The notes below the pieces were generated by a model, which ran no database searches, was not told the DNA's origin, and saw only the letters and a list, made by a program, of their open reading frames with translations. A program made the position numbers and the translations under genes. Positions 52,867 through 64,000 of a stretch of DNA of 64,000 bases are shown piece after piece (the first letter of the stretch is position 1; every line of letters begins with the position of its first letter). Source of the DNA: Onthophagus taurus (lineage: Eukaryota > Arthropoda > Insecta > Coleoptera > Scarabaeidae); assembly GCF_036711975.1 (NCBI RefSeq), contig NC_091971.1, positions 29,829,501 to 29,893,500 of the forward strand, read 5' to 3'.

Positions 52867-54182
52867 TTAACTCGAAGATTTAAATTTTGCTATCTTGACA
52901 TGGTCTGTGTGTAACAATTTGGTTAACTTAGGGGTAAGTTGAGGGATAAAGGGCAGAAGTGAGAAACTAGGTCTCTCTTCAGTTGTAGGGGGACTTGTTA
53001 GAGATCTGTCAAGTCTTCTGGGAGTTGAATATAATAGTCTATTTACTAGTGGTCTAGGAAAACCGTTGCTACAGAACATATTGGTCAACGATTGAAGGTT
53101 TTTTTCCACAAAACGGGGGTGACAAATCTTCCTGATTCTATTCCTCATAGCAACAACCGTATTAGTTTTTTGGTGTAACGGGTGATTAGAATAAAAGTTA
53201 ATGTATCTTCCCGTATGTTGTTTTTTTCTGTACCAATCCGTACGGATCGACCCATCATCACAACGAACAACCAGGCAGTCTAGGAAGGGAACAGACTTCG
53301 AGGACTCAGTTTCTATGGTAAATTGAAGCCTTTCATTATAACTATTAAAGGTATCCAATACCACATCGAGGGCATCGGAGAGGATGGAACAAACAATGTC
53401 ATCCACATACTTATAGATGAAGGAAAGTCCAAAGTTTAATTTGGAGATGGAATTGGTGATTAAATCATCACTATCTGGGCCAATATCGGGCTCAAGGGGC
53501 TGCCCATCGGAGTACCAAACAATTGTTGATAGAATTCTCCCTGAAAGGAGAATGTGGAAGACGTGAACAGAAATTTGATAATCTCCATAAATGGATTTTT
53601 TACTATGGGAGTGTGTGGAGCCACAAGGTCCCATACTCTATTAATAATGTGGGTAACCAAGTCCATAGGTATATTCGTAAACAGGCAACCAACGTCCAAT
53701 GAAATCAAAACGTGGTCCAAAGGGAGAGTAATCTTAGTAACTTCCTCTACGAAGGTGTAAGAGTCTTGTATGTTGAGAGAAGTCCAGTTGCTGAAGGCAA
53801 CAGAGAGAATGTCCGACAAATACTTGGACAAGGCATACATGGGTGAGCCAACAAAGGAGATGATTGGTCTGAGAGGATAAACTTCTTTGTGCACCTTAGG
53901 AAGGCTGTAAAGCTTCGGGGTAACCCCGTTATGGCAAGTTAAAGCTTCTACCGTTCTAGTGTCGATACACTGCAGCTCTTTCAACTTCTGCATGAATTTA
54001 TTATTTTTAATTTGTGTAGAGGTTGTAGGATCCCTAGGGAGCTTCTTATAAGTAGCTTCATCAGAGAGAAGAACCATGGCTTTTTGAAGGTAGATGGATT
54101 TGGTAATGGCAACTGTGCATTGACTCTTATCAGCAGGTGTGATGATGAGTAAAAACCTGGAAGTCTCTCTTTCCATATTCAA
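52867..54182 (-). pseudogene. Penelope reverse transcriptase
   Basis: The frame 54182-53460 has FLLIITPADKSQCTVAITKS, LYSLPKVHKEVYPLRPIISF, YALSKYLSDIL, VLISLDVGCLFTNIPMDLVT (catalytic-region Asp) and FQGEFYQQLFGTPMGSPLSP. A frameshift in the overlap leads to 53634-52867 with FIYKYVDDIV (YVDD), VPFLDCLVVRCDDGSIRTDW, YRKKQHTGRYINFYSNHPLH and QKTNTVVAMRNRI. The motif set is characteristic of Penelope RT, which is related to telomerase. One frameshift near 53500 is the main lesion in this part. Confidence 0.92.
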
Positions 54183-54650
54183 TATAAATTTATCTGTTTG
54201 GGAGAAGGAAGTAGCACCTCCAACGAAGTTGGTAAGAATATTCGTGATGCCTCCTCTTACTAAATCGGGGTCGGAGAACTTATTTACTTCTATCGTTTGT
54301 TCGATATCACCTATGAGGCGAGGAATTTCTCTTTTGTTTAGCCAATATCTTTACCTCTTTTATAAACTAAGGTTTACTATTTTTTTGTTCCATTTATGTT
54401 CACCTTCCTGGTTCAGAGTGCTTTTTTTGCTTTTTTGGTTATACTTGACCTAGAAGTAGTGTTTCCTTGGTCTGTTCTAATATAGCATCTTGATTGAGTC
54501 CTCTTTGATTGATTCTATCATCGATAATCCAGAATCTGGCTTGGATGAACTTCGCTACTGGTTATGACATAATCGATTGTCGAGGTGAAGTTGCATTGCA
54601 CATGGAATAGTGGTATTCCAATTCTAGAATTAAAATGACCCATGGGGAAC

Positions 54651-55818
54651 GTTTTTGATTATCTCGGGAGTCCGTGTAGCCATCTTGTACCTCCCTTTCT
54701 CTCTTCTGTTACTACACACTCACGTAATTTGTTCGTTCTCTATCGGTCTTCAGGTGATGTGGATGATATTACTGTTTACACATTGTACTTCTTCAATGTA
54801 AGCAAGAGCCTAGCGAAGTTTTTGAGCTTTCCATAGTCGTTTTTTCCTTTGTCTCGCCTAGTCGTCTTTCATGTAATCGTCTGTGTTCTGAGGCTCTATT
54901 AACAGTTCTATGGAAGCCTATAATAAAGCCAATAGGTTACGGGCCTCACTTATTAACCTTCCTACTTTATGCGGGCTTGGGATTGGCACTGGTAATCTAC
55001 CCACCTCCTGCCGGAAACGAAGCATCGTCGGAAATTTTCAAAAACTAGTAAAAAAATGTATTTTAAGCCAATGGAGGCAATTTTGTGGGAGAGGCAGAGG
55101 CTTGTTGTCTTTTTTTATTTAAATTTATTATTGTGTTAATAAAGCTTTTTAATTTTTTAATGTGTTGTTTTATTGAATTGTGTAGTAGTTGTAGCCAGTT
55201 GGAATGTATAAAAAAAGTACGGGAACTTTTTGAACACTCTGTAATTATGAGTATTTGTTTTATTTGGCAACCCTTTTAAACTTTTTAAGTTGAGACGAAA
55301 CATCTTTCAACTTAAAACGAACGTTCGTGACATGTTTATAGAGCCCAAAATCACGCGTCAAACTTTTCGGCTCCTCCGTTTTCATATCACCAACTTGTCG
55401 AGGAATAAACAAGTGAAAACTAGAACTTTCTTGGGTATCTTCGAGAAGTATAAAGGAATGCAATTTCAGCGATAAAGTTTCACAGAAAAAAAATAAAGCA
55501 GTTTTCTAGAGATAATCTATTTTAGTGTATTTTTCATACAAATTTCCAACACAATTTAAAAGTTTTTAATATTAATAGAAAAATGTTAGATAATTTTATT
55601 TATTGGTGTTCTAAAGTTGGTGGTACTCCAAGCTTTTAGCAGGTGTGTGCTATTATTTATTAAATTATACGGTGAAGCTTTAAAGTTCTCTGTTTTACTG
55701 TCATAAAACAAACTATACGACCTGCTATTTTGGTGACTCTCTAACCTTCGTTGCAATGTTAATGAACTTCAAAAAATCTGAATTTAAAAACTTTTCTCAT
55801 ACTTTTTAGATGTCACTT
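54651..55818. other. unassigned sequence between Penelope and the foldback element
   Basis: No confident gene. A plus-strand segment at about 54910-55260 (FQKLVKKCILSQWRQFCG, then FIELCSSCSQLEC) is faintly reminiscent of a mariner-type transposase tail, but no catalytic part is present. Confidence 0.3.
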
Positions 55819-56940
55819 TTATTTTAGACCTATGCGAAGTTAGCCCCCAATTTTTGTAGCCCCCAATTAGATAGGATTTTACATGTATAGTATTTTGATT
55901 ATAACAAGAGAACCAGTCAACCGATTTCGATAAACAATGTCTCATTCGAAAGCTTAATCCTTGGCCAATACGAAAGTGGAATTGCCCGATTCGAAATCTC
56001 TTTCGAATCCGCTAAAACGCCAAAATAATGCGAAGGTACACGAAAATAACACAAAAATGACCTTTTTTTAAGTGGTAATAACTCGTAAACGATATACCCG
56101 ATGATCAAGATCTATACGTCATTCGATTTGTCATAGTTTCTTCTATCGAAATCACAAAATGCCAGATTTCATTTCTCTCTCGTTAACCTTATACAGCCCT
56201 CGGAATGACACCGTGTTCGGTTCGTTGTTTATGCACGTATGAACGCCCGAAAGTCTAGCCCCCAATATAAAAAAAATGATTTAAACTAAATCGACTACAA
56301 CTAAAGAACGGTTTGACGGATTTTAATGTTTTATATCTCAAATGAAAGCTTGCGTCTGGCTGAATGCTGTTGTCGAAATGACCGATTCGAAATATTTAAG
56401 GATTTTGATTAAAACACAAAAAAACGAACTAATCAAACACATCAATTGTCTCCTTAACTAATTGACCAATTTTAATCATCAACATCTCGATCGGAAGTAT
56501 GATCCACAATTAATGCGAAGGCGGAAATGCCCGATCTCAAAATATACTAATTACCTGCGTACAGCCATTGAAATGACCCCGCGAATCTGCCGACTGGAAG
56601 TCTAGCCCCCAATAAGAAAAAATTAATTTTAATTACATTCGCTATAACTAAAGAACGGTTTGACGGATTTTAATGTTTTATATCTCAAATGAAAGCTTAC
56701 GTCTGGCTGAATGCATATGTCAAAATGCCCGATTCGAAATATTTAAGAATTTTGAATAAAACACAAAAAATTAATTAATCAAATAAGTCAATTATTTCCT
56801 TTATTATTTGATCAATTTTAGTCGTCAATATCTCCATCGAAAGTATGATCCATGGTGAATGCGAAAATGGAAATGCCCGATTTCTAAATTTGCTAATTAA
56901 GTACGTACGATTGTTTAAACGACTCCAGTGACTATTGCCT

Positions 56941-57489
56941 GGAAGTCTTACTTACATAAAAAATATTTTTTTGTAAACGGATTATTACTAGAGAACAACT
57001 TAATGTGAAAATGTTTGAAATATTCTACTAATCATAATAAAGTATGTAAACAAACGAACAAAGTAATAGACTGATTTAAAATATATTTGTACTAAAACAG
57101 AAAATATTTTTTTCATTTTTGGTTTTAGTATTTCTACCTTTAGTATAACTTATTGTTGTTCTTTCTAATTTTCTACTTTTCTTTTTCAAATTTTATATTT
57201 TTAGCTGTATATAGTTTCACACAAAAAGCGCCCCAACCCATAACTCTGTTGTTTATATTGAAATATAAATAAAGTTTTCAGAGGCAAGGTGCTAATTTAC
57301 ATTTCTTTCAATTTTTACAATTCTTTTAAAACCTTCTATTATATCCAATTTTTCTTCAACTTTTCCTTCAAATTGTATAATATATTTTTCTCTTCATTAC
57401 AAAAGTTAAAATGTTTTCCGAATATTCCATAAAGAATAATGCATAAGTGACAATAAAAATAAAAAGTTGAAGAATGTGATAGACAAAAT
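56941..57489. other. AT-rich loop of the foldback-like element
   Basis: Between the arms. No open frame or motif of interest. Confidence 0.5.
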
Positions 57490-58556
57490 CAGTCCACTCA
57501 CTGAGTCGTTTAAACAACCGTACGCATTTAATCAGCGAATTTTGAGATCGGGCATTTACATCATTGCATTCACCGTGAATCGTACTTTCGATCGAGATGA
57601 TGTAGACTAAAATTGGTCAATTAATAAATGAGATAATTTACTTATTTGATTAATTAATTTTTTGTGGTTTATTCAAAATTCTTAAATATTTCGAATCGGG
57701 CATTTTGACATATACATTCAGCCAGACGTAAGCTTTCATTTGAGATATAAAACATTCACTGAGAAAAATGATATGGAAAATTGAACTAAATCAATTTAGT
57801 TGTTAGACAAATAGTCATTTATGCTAGAAAATTTATTCATTTACCTAACGTAATTTAGCTGACATATACAATTCTAATTAGTCAAATTTATGATAGTTAA
57901 TTTATCTATTTACTGAGGTGATATAACTAATTTTTAGAAAAAGAAACTACATCGTGGAAACTAGTTGATAAGTCTGGTTGTTGAGTAGTTTAGTTACCTA
58001 AAGTATTTGGTATTTTTGTTTATTTTGTTCTAGTCTGAATTTCTATATACATTTAACAATGAAATATTTTACCTAAATGGACAAATGTACTATTATTAAA
58101 TACTTTATTTAAATGTATTTTAGTCGTTTTGTCTACCTGTTTTCACCGTTACATCGATCGTTTATAGAAAATATTTCTTGATACAAAAATTGCTTTTTCA
58201 TCATCGAAAACGATCGATAAAGCATCTGTTTTTGAGGATTCGCTACCTACTTACAGTTACAAACTTTCTTCATTATTACAGTTACAAACCTGTAAGACTG
58301 TACTCTTGTTTTGTTAGAGGGAAGTCCACTAATATTAATACGTTTTGTGGTACTCTCAGTCGTCACAAGTCGTCACAAGTCGTCATTAACGAGTTCAGGT
58401 ATTCGGAGTGTTTTACGATTTGGTAAGAAATAAAATTGGATGTGCAAGTTCAAGATACTGTAACTATTTTGTTACAGCAGTGGAAATTACACGTATTAAT
58501 TCCAGATTTTCAAGGCAAGTAATTAACTATATTTTCAATTATTTTGTTATATACAG

Positions 58557-58640
58557 TAGAGCGTCGATAATCCGGATTAATTGTGACCGGACCCTGTCCG
58601 TATTATCAAAATGTCCGGATTTTCGAAAAGAACCAAAAAT
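58557..58640. mobile_element. pogo/Tigger-type MITE end
   Basis: TACAGTAGAGCGTCGATAAT followed by CCGGATTAATTG is a typical pogo/Tigger terminus next to TA. A partial inverted match (TCCGGATTTTCG) follows. The GCGTTATA words at 58770-58850 could belong to a further pogo-like MITE. Complete boundaries were not found. Confidence 0.4.
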
Positions 58641-58931
58641 AATCCACTTTTGTGGTTAAATAATTGATAAATAGATAAATAATTAATATTAATTAATTAA
58701 TATTAACTTATTATAATTTCATTATATCATTATAAATTTCACAGAACGTGGGAAATCCCCGCGTTATATGGGGGAAAACACGTGTTATACAAAGACATGA
58801 AATTGCATAGTATGAAAACGCGTTATAAGAGCATTATAAGAGTACCGTGTTAAATGGGGAGCAGACATGTTACTTGTAGTTGTATAAGTGTTTTAAAGGC
58901 AGCTCTGTATATGGTATGTGTTATGTTACAG

Positions 58932-60556
58932 CCAAAGGAATAAACATCGACGTCCTTGCAGAACTTACTACCAACGATATTGATCATTTAATTCCTGCAG
59001 AACAATTCGGTCTACGAATTAAATTTAGAAAAAAACTTTTTGTGTGGAAACAACTCAACGTAAGTTGACAGCTATAATCTATAAGTGCCATCATTATGCC
59101 ACAATCTATAAGTTTATTTTCTTTAAATGCTTTTTATAGGGATTAACAACACCCCTGGCAAGTACAATTACTGCATCGAATTCATCATCATCAACAGTAA
59201 GTAATTGGATAAATACTAATATAATAGATACAGATGAAAATGGTAATCCTGAAAACCAACCGATCTTTGTAAGTTGTTTTATATTCCAGTTTATTTCCTA
59301 AATCATAGATGTATTTATTTTAGAAGTTAGAAAATCTCTTATTAAAATCGGTTAGTGGTCGGTTAATTTTATGAGAATATAAAATTAGCGGATTAAGTTC
59401 GAAAAATCGAAATATCCTTACCACGTTAATCGTGGAGGATTGGTTAGCCAGTGACACATCTGTAGATCGCCAATTGTGCCAAAATGTCGCAAAGGAAATA
59501 AAAAACCTATTCCCATTAGAATTGGAGGTACGTTTCCAAATTAAAACTACCAGTACATGATTTTTTATGTTTTTAATTTCATGTGCCTTTCAGGTAACGT
59601 ATTTGGGTACAAAAAACAACGGGGAAAACTAATAGAAAAATATTATTCCTTTCGAAAGAAGTATAAGCATTCACTTTCTATCGGACAGAAAAGAAAAATA
59701 GGAAACGTTACTGATGCCTCTAACGAAGCAGATATTGTTGAAGAGACGTTTGAGATAAATACATTTAGCGATTATGAATGGTTAAAAAACAACTACTCCC
59801 CAAACGATATAGTGTTTGAAAAGTGGATAAGCACGTTTAATGTTCGAAAAAAAGACGTTCGTGACAAATCAATAGATGTTTTTACAAAATGGCTTATTTT
59901 AAAACAAAACATTGCTGTAGCACTGGTAAGTTGTTTCTTAGTTGTAGCAAAATGTATAAAATCATTAAAATAACTTAATTTTCAGATTAAATTAGATTTT
60001 GAAAAATTGCATCCAAAACGAAACACACTATTATTTTCCAAGTGGACGATATTTGACACCTTTATAAAAAATATATACCATAGAGATATAAAAGATAAAA
60101 AATCTCGCACATTTTTCAATTTATTACAGTCATCTAACTTAAATGAAGGTTTGTTTTGTATTTTTTGATTTGCTTTCTTATTTATATAGACATTTTAGAT
60201 TCAAAAAATTACCTCTTAATTATAAATCTGAATGCCATACTTATTCCTGCTATAATTAAAACTGAACAAGACATTTACAGACCATCAATACTAGATGGCC
60301 AAGAAAGTTTCGTCTATCATTTAAAGGTATATTTAAAATTAATTTCTTATAATTATAATTTCTTTTATAGTTTGTGTTCTTGATAATATATGTATTCTTT
60401 ATAGTTTAAGAAAAATAATTGTTGATATATAGTGTAATTACTACAATATACTTGAAAATATATTTGTTATATATATAATATATGTATACTTGTTTTTTTT
60501 TATAGATATATCTTGATAAAGTATCTAGTGATACGGATATGAATAATAAACATTAA
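58932..60556 (+). pseudogene. seven-exon gene of unknown function with SAM-like N-terminal domain
   Basis: Exons 58932-59059, 59140-59268, 59324-59527, 59594-59925, 59986-60148, 60190-60326 and 60506-60556, nearly all with GT-AG sites that keep phase. Exon 1 has INIDVLAELTTNDIDHLIPA and GLRIKFRKKLFVWKQLN, the end of a SAM-like helical domain. Exon 3 has LIVEDWLASD and VAKEIKNLFPLELE. Exon 4 has RGKLIEKYYSFRKKYKHSLS and NYSPNDIVFEKWISTFNVRK. Exon 5 has LHPKRNTLLFSKWTIFDTFI. Exon 6 has NAILIPAIIKTEQDIYRPSI and DGQESFVYHLK. The order recalls an uncharacterised arthropod protein family (from memory). An in-frame TGA at 59372 and a 1-nt shift near 59615 suggest a recent pseudogene. The 5' exon(s) were not found. 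Confidence 0.65.
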
Positions 60557-61863
60557 TAGACATTTTAAACACAAAAAATGATCAAAAGATTTACAATATT
60601 TTGATAAACGAACTATCGTCAATATTAAATTCAACTATTTGTAGTAGTTAATATAAATATATTATTATATAATACATCAAAACAATGTTGTAATAACACC
60701 TACCAACAATTGGATAATTTGACTACAAATCGTCGATATTACAGTGAAAAATTTAGGTATGACATCTATATTTAAGTAATGAAGCTATCTACTGCCATTA
60801 ATAATAAAAATAATATTAATAGTAAAAACATCTATTAATATTATATAATGAAACTAATTTTATTAGGTATTTATAAGATACATTTTTCGATCATTTATCT
60901 ATCTTAAATTATCGAAATAGAATTAGTTTATATAACTAGTAGTAGTAGTTAGCTAATTTTTGACTATACATTCTAGATAATTTGACTAAATTTTAGGTAG
61001 TTTTCCCACATTATTTTTCTCAGTGTTAAAATCCGTCAAACCGTTCTTTAGTTATAGCGAATGTAATCAAAATTAATTTTTTCTTATTGGGGGCTAGACT
61101 TCCAGTCGGCAGATTCGCGGGGTCATTTCAATGGCTGTACGCAGGTAATTAGTAAGTTTTGAAATCGGGCATTTCCACCTTCGCATTCATTGTAGATCAT
61201 ACTTTCGATCGAGATATTGATGACTACAATTGGTCAATTAGTTAAGGAGATAATTGATGTGTTTGATTAATTCGTTTTTTGTGTGTTAATCAAAATTCTT
61301 AAATACTTCGAATCGGGCATTTCGACAACTGCATTCAGCAAGGCGAAAGCTATCGATTGACATATAAAACATTAAAATCCGTCAAACCGTTCTCTCATTA
61401 TAATCGATTTAGTTTAAATTAATTTTTTTATATTGGGGGCTAGACTTTCGGGCGTTCATACGTGCATAAACAACGAGCCGAACACGGTGTCATTCCATGG
61501 GCTGTACAAGGTTAACGGGAGAGAATTGACATCGGACATTTTCTGATTTCGATAGAAGAAACTATGACGAATCGAATGACGTATAGATCTTGATCATCGG
61601 GTACATCGTTTACGAGTTATCACCACTTAAAAAAGGTAATTTTTGTGTTATTATCGTGTACCTTCGCATTATTTTGGCGTTTTAGCGGAATTCGAGAGAG
61701 ATTTCGAATCGGGCATTTCCACTTTCGTATTGGCCAAGGATTGAGCTTTCGAATGAGACATTGTTTACCGAAATCGGTTGACTGGTTCTCTTGTTATAAT
61801 TAAAATACTATACATGTAAAATCCTATCTAATTGGGAGCTAACTTCGCATAGGTTTATTCTAG

Positions 61864-64000
61864 GTAAGTTGTAGTTTTCCAAACGATATATTTCCAGACA
61901 AACCACTTGTTTTACATTATTCAAAAACCAACGGAGGAAAACGAAACGATATTTTTTTAGGGCGACAATACAAAAGAAAAGGAAAAATCGTCAGTTGTTT
62001 ACCGTGCGATCTATCAAAAGTGACATGCAATTTCCATACGATTTTCACTCTCCCCGTTAGTCACATGGATCGTAGACGTAGAGCACGACCACGGTTGTCG
62101 GTATGCCATTGATTTTCCGGGAGGTAGCTGCGAATGAAAAAGGCTCCATCACGATAGTGTCACCTGTTTGTGAAATATGAGAATGCATAATACGAGAGAA
62201 GCGCGAAATTTGCCCCATGCTGCCTAATGTTGTTGGAGCATTTGCCGTATGGTTCCATCTATCCTCTCTTAACCGCAACACGGTTATATTTTGTCCTTCA
62301 TATGGCGGTCGTTCCGGCATAATTTATAACAGATTTGTTATCCACTCTATTCCCCAATATAAACCGCGTACACACTAATCAATAAATCACGCAATCCAAT
62401 TCGTGTATACAGCTGTTCGTGCTATTTTTACGTCTTTACCCACTTTGTAGCTATAAAAATGGAAAACAGATCTGATAACAACACAATTTTTTGATTAATA
62501 CATTTTCCATTATGTAACGGTAGATTTTAACGAGCAAGTAAATTAAGACATGGATTATTTGGTTCGCGTGTTTTGGTTAGATTCCATTAAGAGTGACTTG
62601 CATAAAGTATTCAGAAAATCGACCAGAAACGTCGTTTGTGATCAAATGGAAAGACTGAACACGCAATGTTGTCCGACACAATTTTTCCGAAAATAATTTA
62701 ACGTTTACTTTTTTTATTAAAAAATAAGAAGAAAAAAGGCGATGTAATAAGATAATATGTGGTGAAGAAAAATTGCCTAACCCAGTGATTACATCACGTG
62801 GTTTGCTGCATAAGACGGTAAGATTCGTTCCATAAATCATATGAGCGAAAGGCGCATTAAATCTCGTGCCGACCTCGTGCTCGCAATAATCAATGTTTCT
62901 GCATGAAAAATGATGATATATATGCGAAGTATAAGTCTCGAAATGGTCTGCACTCGCATGGAATTTATAAATCAATTTTTAAAATTTCTAGTTATACGAA
63001 CTTTAAAATAATTTATTGTATTAAACTAACAAGAGATGTAAAGATAAATATTATTTGAAAAGATAATTTATATAACTTAACTTTCCTTATTGAAACTTAA
63101 AGACATTTAAGCTATTTGTAATAAAAAAGTTGGGCAGACGCGAAAACAAAGATTTGAGATGAATTTGCGTTGTTTCCAAACTCACGCTTATTTACTTCGG
63201 TCGCGATCGTACCGAAGTTGTGGGTGGCAAATACGGCTTGATTTATCGGTAAACTTCAAAGTTGTCGCCTCACAGTAGAGTGCCTCTACACGTAACTTCA
63301 GCCAATTTGCGCTACTAACTCAACAAATCGAAACGATTGAACCTTTCGTATATAAAGTTCGAAAGCCGTGTGATGTAAACAGTGTAAAAGAGATTTTCCT
63401 TTCTTTTTTTTAATGTATCTTTTAAATAACACTTTTAACTAAAACTTTTTTATATATTTCTCATAAAACCAAAATTAATCAATGGTAATCGATTAAACTT
63501 TTGAAGTAAAAGTTGATTTGGGATAACAAGAAAGAGTAATTTAAAAGAATTTTTTACGTTGTATTGATAAAACCTTCTAGAAGGAAATTCAAAATAAGTG
63601 TTGGATAATTGCGGAGTGGTTGAAAGTTTACAGAAAAACGAAAAGTAAAAGTTTGGTAGTAAGTTTGGTAAATGCTTGGTTGGACCAACCCGAAGAGTTG
63701 TTAAAGTGGTACTTTAGTAAATCCATTTAATGTCAAATAAATTAAGACGAAAAGTTCGCGTGTTTTCCGGCTTAGAGCCGTTTTGCGGGGAAACCGATGG
63801 AGAGAAACTGCTTAGTAACTATGCCATGTTTTTAAAGCGCTAACAAACAGTACTTTGTCATTGATGGTGGCAGGTAATTTGAACACTCTTTACCTCGTAT
63901 CGCGTGGCAACACGTACCCTATTTGTGAAACTATTACTTCCGGGGCATTTAATGCATGTTTTTCGCACGATATCGTCAACGTTTATTACAATTTTTTTGC
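61864..64000. other. probable host non-coding DNA
   Basis: No repeat structure recognised. Base composition is more even than in the AT-rich transposon debris. A minus-strand frame from ATG 62320 to 62057 (87 codons, MPERPPYEGQNITVLRLRED) has no known domain. The segments at 62780-62960, 63130-63380 and 63740-63960 look unlike transposon sequence and might be conserved non-coding DNA or unrecognised exons. Confidence 0.35.

Larger units (their letters stand above)
52540..54650 (-). mobile_element. Penelope-like element with RT and partial endonuclease region
   Basis: Minus strand. An N-terminal part (54640-54190) includes KWNKKIVNLSL, FSDPDLVRGGITNILTNFV. RT is at 54182-52867. After the RT, NKSALVNHYIDTGHRFDFGD with KRLFLEMVSIN marks the C-terminal end of the endonuclease region, but the GIY-YIG core itself is missing. 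A degenerate hammerhead-like tail lies at 52549-52585. Confidence 0.8.
57757..61025. mobile_element. CACTG-ended DNA element carrying a multi-exon gene
   Basis: Ends CACTGAGAAAAATGATATGG and, inverted, CACTGAGAAAAATAATGTGG, inserted in the right arm of the foldback-like element. The mirror arm supplies the empty site: ACATTAAAATCC becomes ACATT...TTAAAATCC, so TT was duplicated. CACTG/A ends with a 2-3-bp duplication suggest the CMC (EnSpm/CACTA) group, an inference only. It is 3.27 kb, has no recognisable transposase, and contains a spliced gene plus a short pogo-like fragment. Confidence 0.8.
55828..61854. mobile_element. foldback/MULE-like element with 1.1-kb inverted arms
   Basis: Left arm about 55828-56940; right arm 57490-57756 continuing at 61028-61854 after an insertion. 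The arms are inverted copies from ACCTATGCGAAGTTAGC inward. Each arm consists of about three related segments of 350-400 bp, marked by TAGCCCCCAAT, AAAGAACGGTTTGACGGATT and GAAATGCCCGATTCGAAAT. The flanks TTATTTTAG (55819-55827) and TTATTCTAG (61855-61863) look like a 9-bp target duplication with one mutation. Long arms with internal repeats and a 9-bp duplication are the signature of foldback or Mutator-like elements. The central loop (56940-57490) is AT-rich and non-coding. Confidence 0.85.

Noticed and set aside
54910-55260. Mariner-like transposase tail
   Set aside because: Only a vague similarity without catalytic motifs or a TA-flanked terminus, so it was kept as unassigned sequence.
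55828-56940. CRISPR-like or satellite array from the repeated TAGCCCCCAAT modules
   Set aside because: Modules are 350-400 bp, diverged, and mirrored in an inverted arm. They are parts of a foldback-type transposon in a eukaryotic genome.
62577-62975. 132-codon minus-strand frame
   Set aside because: It begins with TTG rather than ATG, has no recognisable domain and no splice context. It may be chance in host DNA.

Overview
This is eukaryotic, AT-rich, repeat-dense DNA, most likely from an insect genome. Every recognisable protein family is a typical arthropod transposable element: copia, Ty3/gypsy, Jockey/CR1-like and LOA-like LINEs, Penelope, piggyBac, PIF/Harbinger, mariner and hAT. The few cellular RNA genes are three identical tRNA-Ala(AGC) genes. 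I could not identify a single intact host protein-coding gene. The likely order within insects (perhaps a beetle) is inference only.

Layout, left third: 1-1845 is unannotated AT-rich DNA. A broken hAT transposase (1846-3617) and a tRNA-Ala (4090-4162) follow. From about 4860 to 14770 lies one minus-strand copia element torn open by nested insertions. A 943-bp CATTG-ended transposon sits in its polypurine tract (5013-5955). A CAGAGAGAAA-ended element sits in its reverse transcriptase (6725-12532). Inside the latter is a Harbinger element with perfect TAA target duplications (6941-11565), and inside that is material from a second Harbinger with an apparently intact transposase (7927-9201). LINE scraps, a second tRNA-Ala and a small TA-flanked MITE follow to 17.1 kb.

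Middle: 18.5-24.1 kb holds LINE fragments, including a long minus-strand Jockey/CR1-like element with a TAA-type tail. A mariner copy is abutted to a third tRNA-Ala unit at 25.3 kb. A 4.0-kb gypsy element (25896-29922, 4-bp duplication CTAC) is inserted into a roughly 155-bp tandem repeat. After a featureless stretch comes a LOA-like LINE (33.15-36.2 kb). Two decayed piggyBac transposases (36.6-38.7 and 38.8-41.8 kb) follow, the second interrupted by the 5' end of an LTR retrotransposon.

Right: Penelope remnants with hammerhead-ribozyme-like motifs (43.5, 51.0 and 52.6 kb), more LINE pieces, and a hAT-type MITE with an exact 8-bp duplication (48479-49516) lead to the most unusual structure. 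This is a foldback-like element (55828-61854) with arms of about 1.1 kb made of repeated segments and a 9-bp target duplication. Its right arm contains a CACTG-ended element (57757-61025) that carries a spliced, seven-exon gene of unknown function. The mirror arm proves the empty site. The last 2 kb look like unique host non-coding DNA.

Nothing here forms an operon or pathway. The genes relate to each other by insertion order, so the window reads as a stratigraphy of transposition, deletion and rearrangement.
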